From Gymnorhina tibicen (lineage: Eukaryota; Chordata; Aves; Passeriformes; Artamidae): DNA of 64,000 nt. Position 1 is the first letter of the stretch, and each line of letters begins with the position of its first letter. The stretch lies in the NCBI GenBank assembly GCA_013399875.1, contig VXAZ01006886.1, positions 4,271,272-4,335,271 of the forward strand, in the 5' to 3' direction. The translations under genes and the position numbers were made by a program. A model generated the notes under the pieces. It searched no databases and was not told the origin of the DNA. It saw nothing but the letters and a program-made list of their open reading frames with translations. This document shows, one piece after another, positions 38,401 through 51,905 of this stretch.

Positions 38401-41400
38401 TTCAGTGCTGCATCCGATTTGCATGACCAGTGCCAAGTACCTTGGTGCCCTGCAAAGGAGGACCGGGCTCTTCAAAGCTGAGGCATAAGCCAAGACCACC
38501 CACGTTTAGGAGGAAACCTGCATTTGCAAGCTGAAAATTAGTTGATGCAGCATATGTCATCATGGGACAGTGCATTGGACAGAACGGTGATAATGTGGAA
38601 GCTGGCCTGAAAGGCAATAAGGAATGGCACTGTGAGAAATCCATGGAGAATTGTGTCATTAACTGTAACACAAAGGTCTGACTCTTGCCAAATTCTCAGC
38701 ATCTGTTTTTTAATACATCGAATTTAGTCACTTTTTCTTTGTATCAGTATTTAGACACTACCAGTGAGCAACTGAGGAGTAGCCAGAGTTGCCTTTCTGC
38801 AGATGTGCACAGCTGGATTGTGTCCTGCAGGGCCAGATGAAGCTCCACTCCAGAAACTGTTCTAGCCCTGAGTTTTATTCCCTATGCCAGCCACAGGGAG
38901 GGGATGGATGCCAGAGAGATGCTGTCTTGGTGCCTCTGAGGCAGCAGGGAGGATGCCATGGAGAACCGCTGCAATACTGGAGAGAGAGCAGGGCTAATCA
39001 GCACCCAAAATTGTACCCACCCCAGGGCAGGGTAGCAACAGAGGTACTTTTACTTCCAGCTGCAACTTGGATGGATGGTGGTCCAGCCTGTCTCATTCCT
39101 TGCTGTGCTCTCGCTGCCTAAGCAATACCTCTAAAATCCCTAACTAGCATGCTAAATATTCGCATGTCTTGCCAGGAGAATTAGATGTCAGTGTAGAACA
39201 CAATTATCCTAGAGGGAATTTAACCCCTCATTTATCTAAAACCTTACTTGTGGAACTCCAATGCAAATAGTGGCATATGGTCTGTCAGCCAGTTGTGTTT
39301 GTTCTGGGTTTGTGACACTGGGCCTGGGCTGATACTTTGTGAGGTGCCACTTGAAAATACATGAACTCTAATTTGCTTCACAGTGCCAGTGACTATCATC
39401 CTCCTGTTCCCCCCTCATACTTTCTGTTTCTGTTTCGATACATCTCTGCTGTTTTAAGGGCAAACTTTCCACGTGTTTTTGACTCCAGGAATTTGGTGTT
39501 TCAAAGTAATTGACACCAGAGCTTCATGCAAACAACCACATGAGCTGAGATCTCTGTGCAAGTCCAGAGATTACTTTCCGAGTAAGAAATATGCAGGAAA
39601 TATTTTTTGTTGACAGGATTATGTCCACTACTGTTCTGGAGAGCTCATTCCCAATGTTTTGTACAGGAAATTTTACAGAGTTAGAAGTTCTGTGTCAGAT
39701 TAGTTAGAAGAGAGGCTTTTCCTCATTTTGTAGATGGGTATACTTATTCTGCCTTTTCTTATGATGGGAGATATATAACTCCTCCAGCTTTAAACAATTT
39801 AGACTGTTGGAATGTGTCCTGTTTCTTTTTACAGGGACCTTTTTTTCAATCTGATCAGTGTCTTGAACAAAAGTAAATACACAGTTTTGGGCATGAGGAA
39901 CTAATGCTAGGTTGAAGTAAAGAAAGCATCTGTAGGCAAAAGTCACTTAATGGTAGGAAATTTGCCCCAAAGTTTGTTAAGAAAGAACAATTTCTCCTGC
40001 TGACATATTTAGACAATTTACATATGATTTTCAAAAGAGACTATTTTCAGCAGTAGGGGGTTAACAGGTGTCATTCCTATGCTTTCTTCATTCTCAGCAC
40101 GAATTTAAGAACAGCCTAAATATTTAAACATAAAAAGCTTTGGCATTAATCATGACACAATAGCAAATATAAAAATTGCTGAATGGTCAGTATCAGCCTG
40201 AATGATTGTCTCCTGTAGGTCTGGCACCCCACATACTCTCTCACCCTTCAGAATAACTTATGCTTGGAAACAAGTCCTCGGGTAACCTGAATCCTCAGGT
40301 GACACCCTCCTCCCCTGAGGACAGGGAGGAGGTGGAGGAGGCCCTTGGCAGTGGGTGCTGTTCCTGGGTCCAGGGAGCACCTGAGGCCTGGGAGCACAGA
40401 ATGTGGGGATCTGGAGCAGGCACCACTGGGCAAAAGGTCTTTGAAGTAAAACGTCTTTTTCTTATGCATTCTTGTATAGCACTGTTAAATCTAAGCAATG
40501 TTACTATTGACGTTTAAAAATGTATTTATCGTCTTTAAAATGGCAGGTTTTCAGGTTTTCACAGGTAATATTTATGGAAAAGTTTGACATTGACAACAAA
40601 ATTTCTCTATCCCACTGTTTTTTCTGAAAGAAACTTTTAATCATGGAAGTAGAATAACCTTTGCTCTCTGAGAACAGTATTCATCCTATTCCAGTCATCT
40701 CATAAACAAAGCTTTCAAGAAAGAAGAAATAAGACTTTTACTTCTGAATCAATAGGGACCTTTTTTGCCCCAAAAGTAAGGGGAACAGAACACAAGGCTG
40801 TATTCTTGCAAGTGGGATACTATTAAACCCCACTGAAGCAAGAATTCAGCCTTGGAAACAGCTGAACCTTTTCAGATCTTTCTCTTAGTCACTTTCAGAC
40901 TTTGATACAGAGGTATAACATTATTTTTAAATTATTTGTAAATATTTAGGGCTTGTTGTACAACGTACATGTTATACAACGCGTACATTGCGAATTTAAG
41001 CTGATTTCAGGAGAGTTATTTTTACCATGCTCTCGGAGAGCAAGTCCCCAGACTCTGGAAAGGAAAACTTCAAAACTGTAATAATCTATGGGAAGAAAAG
41101 GAAGAATTTGAAAGCTGCATTTAACTGCTTAAAATTACCAGAACTCTGTGTTTCCCTGTGCTGGCTTGTGTGTATGTTGTACTGCTTTGTTACCAGTTTA
41201 TTGGTGTCTATCTCTAAAGCAGAAGTCAATCTGTTAAAGTGTGATGTTGGTACTTTGCCCCTTTGGGATTTCCAGCTTATGCTTGCAAACATGAACAGAA
41301 TGAGCTCACCCTCCTAGAACAGCTTAGTCTCCTTGGCAGCACCAAAGGGAGAAAAGGTGTTGGGAATGCCTTTACAAACAGAGAGCTGCTCTACTTCTGC

Positions 41401-44400
41401 ACATTCTCCTGCCAGCGAAGACTTTGGAGTGACTGTGCTCTCTCTGTTCTTGCTGAATCATGGCACAGGCCTTGATACTTCAGCCAGCCTTTTCCTGCAG
41501 GGATAGAAACCACTGTGCCGGTGTTGACACTTGATGATCACTGAGATGATTATAAACAGTGTAAATGTGAATAGGCTCTCATGTTTTGAGCAGCAGAGGA
41601 CACTGAACCTACTTGTTGTTTTTGAATAATATGGAGGAGGCTCTGACTATGGATGTTTCGTGATCTAGGTATTTAGATAGCAAATCATGCTCTTCAGGTA
41701 CCTGGTTTTTAGATCATCTTTCTCTTCTTGCTGCATAGACAAACAGCTTTATATCAAAGATGACTTTTGCATGCTGCTTGTTATCAAGCATATCCCTGCA
41801 GGAGATGCATGTAAAGATTTTCATCTATACAAAGGCCCTGTGGCTTAAAACATAACAGGGCTGATAAAAGGGTTCTACTTGAAGAGCTATAGTTGTATTT
41901 GTTTTATGTCTAGATCATTGCTCAAAGTGAGAAGCTCCAATATGCTCTCAATGCCTTTTATTCTCTTGAAAAAAAGTATTGTGTTCCTCCTCTGACTTTA
42001 AGAGCCTCAATTACTTCTTCCAGGAACAGTGTATTAAACTGCTGGCTCCTAATCCAGATAGCTTAAAGACAGGTCCTTAAGGACACAGTGCACATGTGCT
42101 GGGGTTTGATGTACCAATCTGTATGTCTTGATCATGCTTTTCAGAGTCGCACAGACAACCTTGGCCTCAGTTTTCCAGATCTGTGAGCTGGAAGCATTGA
42201 CCCATTTCCATCAGAGAATCTCCACAGACACGCTGCCATAAAGCTGAATCTGAACTAGCGTGTTCTGACTTGTGACATAGACAAGTGATGCACAGCTACT
42301 GGCACACACAACACATGGATATGAATGAACTTTCCTTTGAGGTTTGGTACAGAAATGTAAGCTAACTAACAGGAAGCACTGACAGGACTTGTATCTGAAA
42401 TCTCTCTTCCCTTCACTTTGGAACTGAAGAAAACAATGGAATAATGTGATGTTTGGATTTTAATTTTCTTGATTACTCCTTGAACTATTTGGATTTTACA
42501 ATCAAAACCAAGACAGTAGCAGCCCAGCTACCAGAGGGAAACCTTCAGTGGGAGGTGGTTTCCTATGTAGGAGTGTATCAGCTAGCTGTGTCCTTTGGGC
42601 AGAATTCTTAGTTTTATCCTTTTGCAGTCATCTTGCTTGCTCTGTTCCTGTTACCAGGGATATTGTGGAGGTCTTTTAGCACAGCAAAGTGTTCTCAGTG
42701 TGGCCCCTCCAGTTATGGACAGCTTCCTATGTCTATTCCAGGTGGTTTGTGAAGTGGGAAGGTGAGAGGGGAGGAGGATGGATAAGTGGACCCATGTCTG
42801 AGTATAATGAGGTTTTAGCTATTGGGGAATTGGCTGGTTACAACAAAATTTAGCTTTTTCAGTACTGACACAGTAGTAAATATTGACTGGGGAGTGATTC
42901 TTGATGTTGATCTGAGGAGCTGCTGCGGTGACCCTTTGATTCATAGAAGTTGCAGAGACATTTGGTGTATTAAACTAGCAGAGGCTACTTGGAGTAGTTT
43001 ACAGACTGCAACAATTGAGACATAATGGCCCCTGCCTGGAAAAGGAGAAGGCTGCCACTGAAACAGTATCACTGATGGATGCAGGAAAACAGAACTGTTC
43101 ATAGGGTTGTGGAAGTGTCAGGCTTTTTGAGGAAGGATAGACTAGAGGCCAAATATAACCCTATAGGGTGCTTTTATTTAGCCTGTTCTTTTAAAAACAC
43201 AATAGAGAAGACAGGCAGATGCTACCTTTCTGGTTTGGTAAATAAGGTAAAAACAGATCACATGCTGGCATAGCTGCACTTCTGGAACTCATTTCTGTGT
43301 AGCAAAGCCACCCCATCTGCAGAAAAACTCTATGGACATGTCCATTTCTGCCAGTCAAGGCAATAGGTAGGAATCTGGTCTGAAATCCTGATGGAACAGT
43401 GTCCCACATGGCAGCTGTCCAGGCATAGTTAATCAAATAGCTAATTATCACCATTCTGGTGATCAAGCAGCTGATTTGACACAGAGCAATAGGCTTTATA
43501 TTTTGAGCGATAGGCTAAAACTTTGAGTTTGGTTTCGGAGCTTAGAGAAACTGTGAAAAAGCAAAAAAGAGAATAGCTTGGAGGGGATCCAGGGGAACAG
43601 CGAGAGACAGGAAGTATCGGCTTTAGCTGCTCTGGGTTGAAGCCAGAGGAAGAGGTACCGTTACAGTGCCTCCCTTGTGACAGGAGAGCAGTGGTTTAGA
43701 TGTGTGTGTCAGCCCATTTCTGAGGAAAGGGCTGGAGACTTGTGTGTGAACTTTTGATTACCTGTGCAAGAAGAATGATCACTGACAAAAATGTTGGAGT
43801 GGTAAAAATGGTGCTGAGTTGGCTTTTGCTGCAGAGCTGTTCTTTGGGTTGTGATGCAGCCTTGCAATCCCAGCCACTGGGCGTGCGGTTTGCCTTGGAG
43901 CTCCTAACTCCCTCAGGATGCCTGAGGAAATGTTTCTGTTACTTTGTGACTTACTCCTGCCACTCACAGCCATGCAGCTGGTACAATGGGCATAGCACAA
44001 GAAAAGAACAAGGCTGTGTTTGCCCATGAGCACATTTTTGGTTTGGATTTTTCTCTACTAACAGGAGAAGATATTACTACTGCTGATAAATGACTGGAAA
44101 CCAAAGACTAAGTGAACTTCTCTTACTTGGAAGACCTACAAAAGATGTGAATCTATCAGAGAAATTGAGGAATTGTCTTCTGGAGTACTGTTGCATAATC
44201 TTGCATGTTTCTACATGCTGTATTTTGACATACACTGTGCTTTAGATGATTATTACCCTGTGTTGAATTTCAACTTCGTGCTCAATACATTTCACCTGGA
44301 GTTGAATGTTTAAGCAACTGAAATTCTGCCAAATCACTTGTGACTTGCACAGATCCAGTCCAAAGCTGTTTCCCTTCTGCCAAGACCCATCCTTCAGTAC

Positions 44401-46168
44401 GCCAGAAAATGTCATCTTTTTTACCCTTTCGGAGGGAAGTTACTATCTTTCAGTAAAAAACAGCTGGTGTGTTTGGGGGAGAAGAACAGACACCCAGCCC
44501 CTTTGTCAGCTCTGACTGGGGAAGTCTGGCTGCCCACCTTCCTTTGACTCACATCTATTCCCCAAGCTGCAATAATATGCATCAGGAGTTGAGAGCAGTG
44601 GGATTCTGGGGATATGGCTCTGCCATGAAAGCAAAGCTGTGCAGCAGCTGTTCTGGCCAAGCTGGCTTTGGAAGCTGTACGTGTTCATCACTTACCTCTG
44701 CTAGGAGGCAGCCCTAATGTGGTGTAGCTTGGAGCTAATGCATTTCTTGGGGACTGAGTTAGCACTGGGTTGTGTGGGTGCATCACATCCAGGTGTGATG
44801 AAAAGCTGACACTTCTCAGCGTGAAGAAGGCTGGGAGAATACTAGCCCGGCAGCTGAACAAGGACTGAAGAGTTACCTGCTCCTCTGCAGAAGGGGAGCA
44901 AAGGAGCTTGAGGTGGCCTGGTATGAGACAGACTAGGGATAAAGAAAATAGAGCCATGTAGAGAGGAACAGGTGAGGTCAAGGGAGCCTAGAGCAGCTTC
45001 TCCTTACCTGGGGGTAGAGGAGGATAAAGAAAGGGTTGAGTGTCTGATGTGACAAAAGGTGCCTTTTTCCTTCTTCTCATACCCTGGAGGACAGCTCTGT
45101 CTCTGTGGGTGGATGGCTTGTTGTAGAAAGCTTGTGCTTTCTCCTGGGAAGGGAAGAAAGAGCAGGTTGAACTACGCTTAATAGCCTAAATAAACAGGCT
45201 TTCCACTCTGGAGGTTCCACCTGGAGCAAGCCAAGATAGGCTAAGATAGGACTGACTCTTGGGCTTTTCTGTGCATCACCATGCTTGTCAGGTGGGAGAG
45301 CCATCCAGTGCTGTAGAGACCCCAGCGTGGGCACATCTGGGTTCCTGGGCACATGGGAACACTCACTGGCTGCACTCAAGAGACCTGCCTGACCTAACTG
45401 ACCTCTTGTTCAGCTACTCAGTTTTATTTCACTTTGGGTTACAACTTTAATGTCCGGTGTGATGGATAAGGCTCCAGAACAGGAGTCATCTTCTCTCTGA
45501 CAGACCAGCACAGTGTATTCAGCTGGGCAGTGTTGGAGGAAGGCAAGGAGCCAGCAACATTAAACCCCTGGTGATCCCCAGTAACTTAACAACAGAAACA
45601 TTACTGGACTCCTCACTCTTGCTCTTCGTGCTCCAGACAAGGCTTACTCTGCCTCCATCGCTTTGGCAGACCTGGACAGACAGTGCTGGTGAGCAATGCA
45701 CTGAGGCACTCAGAAACAGCAGAAGTCTGCCAGGTGTGAATGTCAGCCTTGGGCTGAGCTCTGTGTGAGAGGTACAAGGACTTTTCATAGGCAGTGTTGG
45801 CTTCCTTTTCCTCTTTGTTTGTAGAGCTCAGGTAGGGAAGAGGACGTCTTTCAGGAGGGAAATACAGTGTGCATGATATTAGGTCTGAAATGTTCTCCAG
45901 AGGTTCTGGTCCTATAAATTTCAGATGTGTATGCAGGTGCTGGGAAATTCTTATCTGAGTAGCCTGAACCTCTTATGTGTAAATTGTTGGGCTGGAGTCC
46001 TTGCAAAGTTGTTGAACATGGGAGTGAGATTTCTGGTGTATCTGTGGCTGGCTACAGGATTTTTCATTCTCGGTACCACACAGTTCTAGGACAAGTCAAT
46101 ACAGTTTTACTGTGTCAGAATAATCCTATTCTCCACTTCTGCTTGTCAAAATCATGGCATGTAAGAGC
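35491..46168. other. Unique non-coding sequence without a supported gene
   Basis: Over ten kilobases with no recognised repeat family or exon. The longest open frame is 110 codons (38789-39121, plus), rich in Cys and Gln with no recognisable domain. A 40955-40989 patch carries the palindrome GTTGTACAAC and two copies of a TACAACGTACAT-like word 16 bp apart. Open frames at 44.3-45.8 kb lie on both strands in slightly GC-richer DNA. Confidence 0.5.
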
Positions 46169-46310
46169 CGTGAGGGGGTGCAGAGGGAAGAGCGTCATTT
46201 CCTGAGCGGGAGCTGTGGCCGGGCTCCACCTGCTGCTGGTCGGGGCTCCCTGCACGGTGCCGCCTGTGCAGCACCAGCAGCCGTCGCTCATCACACCCGT
46301 GTCGTGTCCG
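46169..46310. promoter_or_regulatory. Small isolated CpG-rich cluster
   Basis: Twelve CpG dinucleotides lie within 142 bp, while flanking kilobases have very few. By direct count, GC content is 75 percent over 46201-46260 and 65 percent over 46261-46320. The length is below the usual CpG-island cutoff of 200 bp. It could be an orphan unmethylated element (promoter of a non-coding RNA, enhancer) or a decayed GC-rich insertion. The overlapping minus-strand frame (46152-46337, 61 codons, Arg-rich) reflects composition and is not called as a gene. Confidence 0.5.
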
Positions 46311-49300
46311 CTCTCTTGAGCACAAAGTAAAAACCATGGCAGAAAGGATAACTGAGTCCTTCCTGCCCCTGAACTTGATTAGGGTTCTCTCTTGTGTGGG
46401 TGGTGTAAATGTGTAGTGGTTTCTGCAGATCAGTTGTCACCTGTATGTGTTAGTAAGATTTGTATGAAGTCAAGTGTCTGCTCCTGATAACTGCCTGAGC
46501 TTTGGTTGTTAGCAGTCAGTCATCGGAATTAAATGTTTGGGTTTCTGCCACTGGGTATGGAAAGATAACGAAGCTGAGTTCGGTATATTTTGCAGCATCA
46601 GTCAATGGTTTTAATTAGTGCTATTAAATAACATTGTTTGGTCTTAATACTGCTGTAGTTCACTGCAAGTATTCTTCAGAAGTGTTGATAACATACTTGG
46701 TACTGAGCAAGAGACACGCAAAGGAGGAAAACAAGGTAAAATTAATAATTCTTGTGCTAGCATGATTTTGCCAAAAAGGAAAACTGTCCTTAAATGTTAG
46801 CTATTACTGCAGTGTTGAATACCTTCTTAGGGAACTTGATGATGCTTGCATTACAGTTCAGGGTTTGTGCCTACTCACATGACATGGGCTTTCCATTTTG
46901 ATTTCTTATCAACTCTTTCTTTTTCTGCTGTCTCTACGTGGAGTATCAGGACTCTGGATTATGAGAGTCTAGAAGCTGTGTAAACTAGCTTGATGCATTG
47001 AGCAATAAATGCTATTTCAGACCACAAAGTGGCAGCAGAAGCAATTTAATTCTCTCCCTCCCTCATTCAGTTTTCTTTATTATGCTACACTGTGCTTTTA
47101 ATCATAAGCAGAGGACTTAATGGTAGCAGACTGTGCTGTATACACCACGGTCAGGTGCTGTCTGGACTGCCCACATATAGCTCAGGACTGAAATATTTTC
47201 AAAGCACTCACACTTGTTCTTCCAGTTCTGGGATTTGTTTGGGAAGAAATTTCTGCTTCAGTGCAGTTCTGGGTTCCTTTTTTGAGGGCTACTAGTGAAC
47301 AGGATGAGATGCTCACATTTAGTTTTCTTTGAGATGGACTTGGGCTTTGAATCCAGCTTTTAACAAAGGAAAAGCTGATGCATTAAACTGCGAAGTACAC
47401 AATATCCTCAAATATTGTTTTTGAAGAGGAACACCCCCCCTACTCCCCCCCACTCCCAAAACAGCACAGATGTGAAGAGGGAAGGGCTGAATATGTCTAT
47501 CAGTGGAGTCGATTTATGTTTGTTAAGAAAAATGAATACCCTTTGCCCTTGGTCTTTTGTACCAATCAAGTAACACGTTCCAGTGTTGAGAATTAGGATA
47601 TGATAGGTAGAATGGCAAACCATAAACATTCTTGTTCTCTTACTACTGTCTGCTCCCAATCCCTTTTTAATTTTTCTGCTCTCTGAAGTATGAGCCACTT
47701 GTTCATAGTTAAAGGACTTTTCCTCTGTCCCCTGTGCTGTCACAGTGCTTTCCAGTCTCTGCAGTGACCAGGTGCTACAGAGAAAGCTTTCCCTGGAGCT
47801 GAGGAGAGTCTGGGACAAATGCGTGGTTCTGGTGTGAAGTGCATCACTCCCACCCTTAAGCTTTAGTCTTTATTTGGTGTTGAGAATTTTCCTTTCTCTC
47901 TTTTATCTTCTGATGGTCCAGCATATCCTCTTTGGACCTTCTCATTATCTCCTGAAATTGTCCTGAGTTCAGACAGAAAATCTTATCCCTTGTCCCTGTT
48001 TCCAAGAGGAGAGGGGGCTCTAGGTCAGCCTGAACACTGTAGCACCCTGTTGGGAATGGTGGTGCAGCTGATCAAACAACTATGCCACAGAAGGAATGTG
48101 GTTTTCTTTCTGGCTGCACTCATCTTACGTTTCCATTTCGCAGCTGAACCTACACCATTCATTTTACACTCTCCAGTCTAAACAAATATTTCAATTCAAG
48201 TGGTTTTAAAATTGGGTTTTGTTCCCTGAATAAATGAGTATGGACAATTCATTATTATCATTTTTAAATAAACCACAGTTGGGGCTAGGATTGCTTTTTG
48301 TCCTTTTGACCGTAAAGCTGTATTTCTATCAATTTTGAGCCCTTACCAGTGTAATTCTGTCACCTAAGAAAACCTAACTTTTAGAAACATGGCTTCACAT
48401 AAAGAAGTTATGCAAAGAGCAGCTCTGCAAAAACCCATGTTGGAAGTTTATTAACCACAGGAATTATGAGCTATTGTTGCATTTTCATATAATCTCAAAC
48501 TTCTGAGGTTTCCAAGGAACTGGGCAAATGTGTTTGGGTACATACCTTTACCTCAGCTCAAAAGTAAAACCACAGCTGCAGTGCCTCAGAGAGAGCTGGA
48601 CATCTCTCAGGGGCTGGAAGATGAGAGCTGAAGGATGGCTTCCAGATACCAGGCAGCTGCACTTTGCTTTTGTTCAGTTTCTAGTTACGAACACAGAGGT
48701 GGCCAAGAGCAAAGAGTAACAAACAGAGCAGTCCGTAGACATGGAGGGGACAATGTCCTTCTCACTATCCTTGAGAACTTGCAAAAGCCCCATTTGGAGA
48801 CAAAGTTTCCATGGAAACTGCTACTGTGAACAGAACAGATTACTCTTCTGTTTCTTGAGGATGTGTGTTTGTATTAAGCAGGGGTAAATCTGCAAGGGTT
48901 TTGGCCTTGCTCAGTTGGATTAATGTAGATCTGCTCTGTGGGTACGGTTCCCCAGGGCCAAAAATAGCTCCTGGCAGGCCTCATTCCAGAGTGATGGGGA
49001 GCAGGAAGATGCCATGAGCCTTCTCCAGGGGTGTCAGCTCACTGACAGGCCCGCGGTGCAAAGTAGGGCTGAGTTCAGAGCATGTCACCTCTTGTACCAT
49101 GCCAAGTGATGAGTCTGTGTCTAAGCAGTTTCCTCTGATTCATCACTGCTTTTTGTTGTAGGCTAAAGATAGTCCTTCATGTAGAAGCTCAGTTTGAAGA
49201 TAAAAAGTTGTTTGCCTTTCTCTCTGGTTGCTTTTTAGCTACTGCTATTCATCTTCTAGCAGTTGTCACCAGCATCTAGTTTCTCCCCTCTCCCCACCCT

Positions 49301-51605
49301 TATCACTTTCCTCCTTGCCATCTCTGAAGGGTTCACTTGCGAGGAACTCCCTTAATTTCCTAGTGCTGATTGCATAGCGCTGCTCACCGAGAAACACAAC
49401 AGCACACCTAGCTTAAAATTACCATGGAGCAACCTCTCTGCATATAAACATGAGGTACAAATGTAGGATTTTCTCTTTTAGCATTAAATCTTCCATTAAT
49501 CATAGGTCCTCCCATGAAGGATCCCTGGTTCAGAAGCTCTGCTGTTTATGACTGAAACTCCCGAAGGGCACTTTCCCATGATTCAGGGCTATGTGCATGA
49601 GTGACTGAGAGGCAGAGACTTTGGGGAAAGCATTTGTAGGCTCCATGCATTTGTGTGGTGTTTGTAAGAAATGGGTGGGTTTGCATATGGACTGTGGATA
49701 AAGCTGCTTAAAGGCAATAGACAGGGCACAGCTTCAGATGTTCAGGTTTCAGAGAAGCTGTGGAAATCTGTAGTAGCAAAAAATATGGCTTAATGTGCCT
49801 TTATTTGAAGCAGTGGCAGCAAGAATGTAGAGGCACTTTTAAGAGTAATGATGCACTCCAAGTCTCCCACTTTTGTGCTAAGGATAGGATTACATAGCTG
49901 AGGTTTCTTGAAACTATTTCTGTCTGCCAACAAGATACCGTGTCTGAAGGTCCTTTAAAAATTATGTCTTATGCAGTAAGGCTAAGTCACTATTCTAGTA
50001 GAAGAGAAACCAAGATGTAATAAATGCACTCGAACTCACTTTTCAATGATGCTATCAAAATAGGAAGCTGCATTCTGCATCACAGACTTCAACCTGAAAA
50101 GTCTAAAATACAAGGACTTTATACAAAAATAAATCGAAGGAGAGCTAACAAAGGCTCATCAAGCATCTTTTGAAAAGGGAAAGGTATTTCCATTTCTCTT
50201 TTTGACAGGGTTTTAAATGTTAGCATCCACCTTGGGATAAAATGCTTTTGAAGAGATAGAGGAGTAACTGTAGTGCCAAAAAAATGATAATTCTGTAAAC
50301 AAATCCTTAAGTAAATATATACATTGATTTAAGTAAATTTATATAAATGAATATGTCTAAAAGTATAGCGTGGCATGATTTATAAAGTTCATATTGTATT
50401 TGGTTAGTGTTGTGGATTCAGTGTGGTAATTCACATTGGATTACTATACAAGGGTTATATTAAGATGTGCTTCCCTCAGTGAGCTGTCCTGATTCATTAT
50501 TAGTAGGGCAGTAATTGATTTGGCAATATTCCCTGTTATTGCTGAGTAGTATCCAATTTTTCCTTGTGTTTGCATTGTTGTGGCTTAAAATTTGTGTGAC
50601 ACAACTAGATGCCAAGTCAGCACATGCTTTCAATGTGCTTTTATAATGTTGTGCCAGGCTTCTCTTGCTTTTATAGGAAAGAAAAGAAATTATAGTTACG
50701 TGGTTACTCACTGGGGTGGGAAGGCTTTCACAGTCTTGTTTCTCAAGGGCTTTTTTCCCAAGTAGTCACAACTTAAAGCACAGTCCTGTCTTGCAATACT
50801 TCATTTGGTGGAGCTTTTAAGGCTGCTTGAGAAAGGTAATTTCATTCGGCTCCCAGTCCGTGAGGGTCCAATTCTCTCCTCTTCCTGAGCCATGCCCTCC
50901 CCAGCAGCAGGAAACATTCCAGCACTTACCGATGGATCCACAAAGTTTCCTGCAAAACACAATCTTGATTTCAATCTTCTCAATACTCTGGAAGTAGAGA
51001 TGTTCTTGAAGCCTTTCTAGCCTTGCCCCAGGCAAAGAAGCTAACCAGGTTCTCACGTGTGGTGATTGAAGGAGTGAGCCTTAATCCCTGGGCTTCTCAC
51101 TCCTGCACAGTGGTATTGTTAGTCACGAAGAGGGAAAGGAAAGGTATCGGTGTCTGATCACTTTGGAGACACAAATCCCCATGTACACATCAGTCATCAG
51201 CCTTTTCCAAGCCTGAAAACTGCCTCTGGCCTCTGACTTCTCCTGCTTTGGGAATAGAAGGAAGGTACTTGGATATGGTGCTCTACAGGAAATGTGTTTC
51301 ATCTCTCCAACTGTTGGCTTGTTGCACAGCTAAGACTTTTTTTTTCTCAAATGAAAAGAATAACCCCATACATTTCAGACCTCTGATACCAGAGCTTTGA
51401 AATGAAATGTTGCAGGGTACATGGCACATGTCTTGTCATCTTCTGGGAGTTCTAGCAAGAACATTACAGCCAAGAACTTGTTCAAAAATCCAACATCTGT
51501 GTAAATGAACACTTTCAAGTTTCAGTTTTATCTTAATTCCTCATACTTGTTTTACACCACATTAGATGAAGTTGACAGCACAAATTCTGCAGTTTTATCT
51601 TAGAT
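46311..51605. other. Unique non-coding sequence without a supported gene
   Basis: No exon or mobile element was recognised. The longest frame is 136 codons on the minus strand (47408-47818); its C-terminal end reads through the C-rich tract at 47434 and it resembles no known protein. The rest is featureless unique DNA. Confidence 0.55.
47434..47457 (-). other. Putative G-quadruplex tract
   Basis: The plus strand has C7, TACT, C7, ACT, C3 (one C is interrupted by an A near the right end). On the minus strand this gives G3-AGT-G7-AGTA-G7. Splitting one G7 satisfies the G3+N1-7 quadruplex pattern with four tracts. Confidence 0.6.
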
Positions 51606-51905
51606 AAGGTTGGAGTCCAGTGTACACTTGACCACACCGATCTCAGAATAGGCCCTGCACTAGTGACCAACTGGGTTCAAGTGGCCACCGATCTTGCCAT
51701 TGATCTAGTTAATCTTTATACTAAACTCGATATTGATATAATCTTACTTTTGAGTTTAACTTCTGTCTCTCACACTAGAGAATCTCCTACCGATCTACCT
51801 TTCCCTCTCCCTCTTATCTTTTCATCTTTCTCAGTCTCTTTTTCTTTCTTTCTCTTTTGACACTGTGTTTTTTTTCCTGGGAAAACATTAAATAAATTAT
51901 TGGTC
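51606..51905 (+). mobile_element. Possible LTR 3' part / solo LTR remnant
   Basis: A segment with more CpG than its flanks (ACCGATC occurs at 51635, 51688 and 51790 or with slight variation) leads into a long pyrimidine-rich stretch, TCTCCCTCTTATC...TTTCTTTCTTTCTC. It ends in CCTGGGAAAACATTAAATAAATTATTGG, which contains an overlapping AATAAA polyadenylation signal. Pyrimidine tract, short spacer, AATAAA and then a GT-rich run (GGTCTGTG) resembles the U3/R end of an avian retroviral LTR. I cannot place a 5' TG end, a terminal CA, a primer-binding site or a target-site duplication, so this could also be ordinary sequence. Confidence 0.3.

Noticed and set aside
38789..39121. 110-codon Cys- and Gln-rich frame
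   Set aside because: Cys spacing fits no zinc-binding pattern I know, and there is no supporting context.
47408..47818. 136-codon minus-strand open frame
   Set aside because: Its end is read from a C-rich low-complexity tract, and the remainder resembles no known protein.
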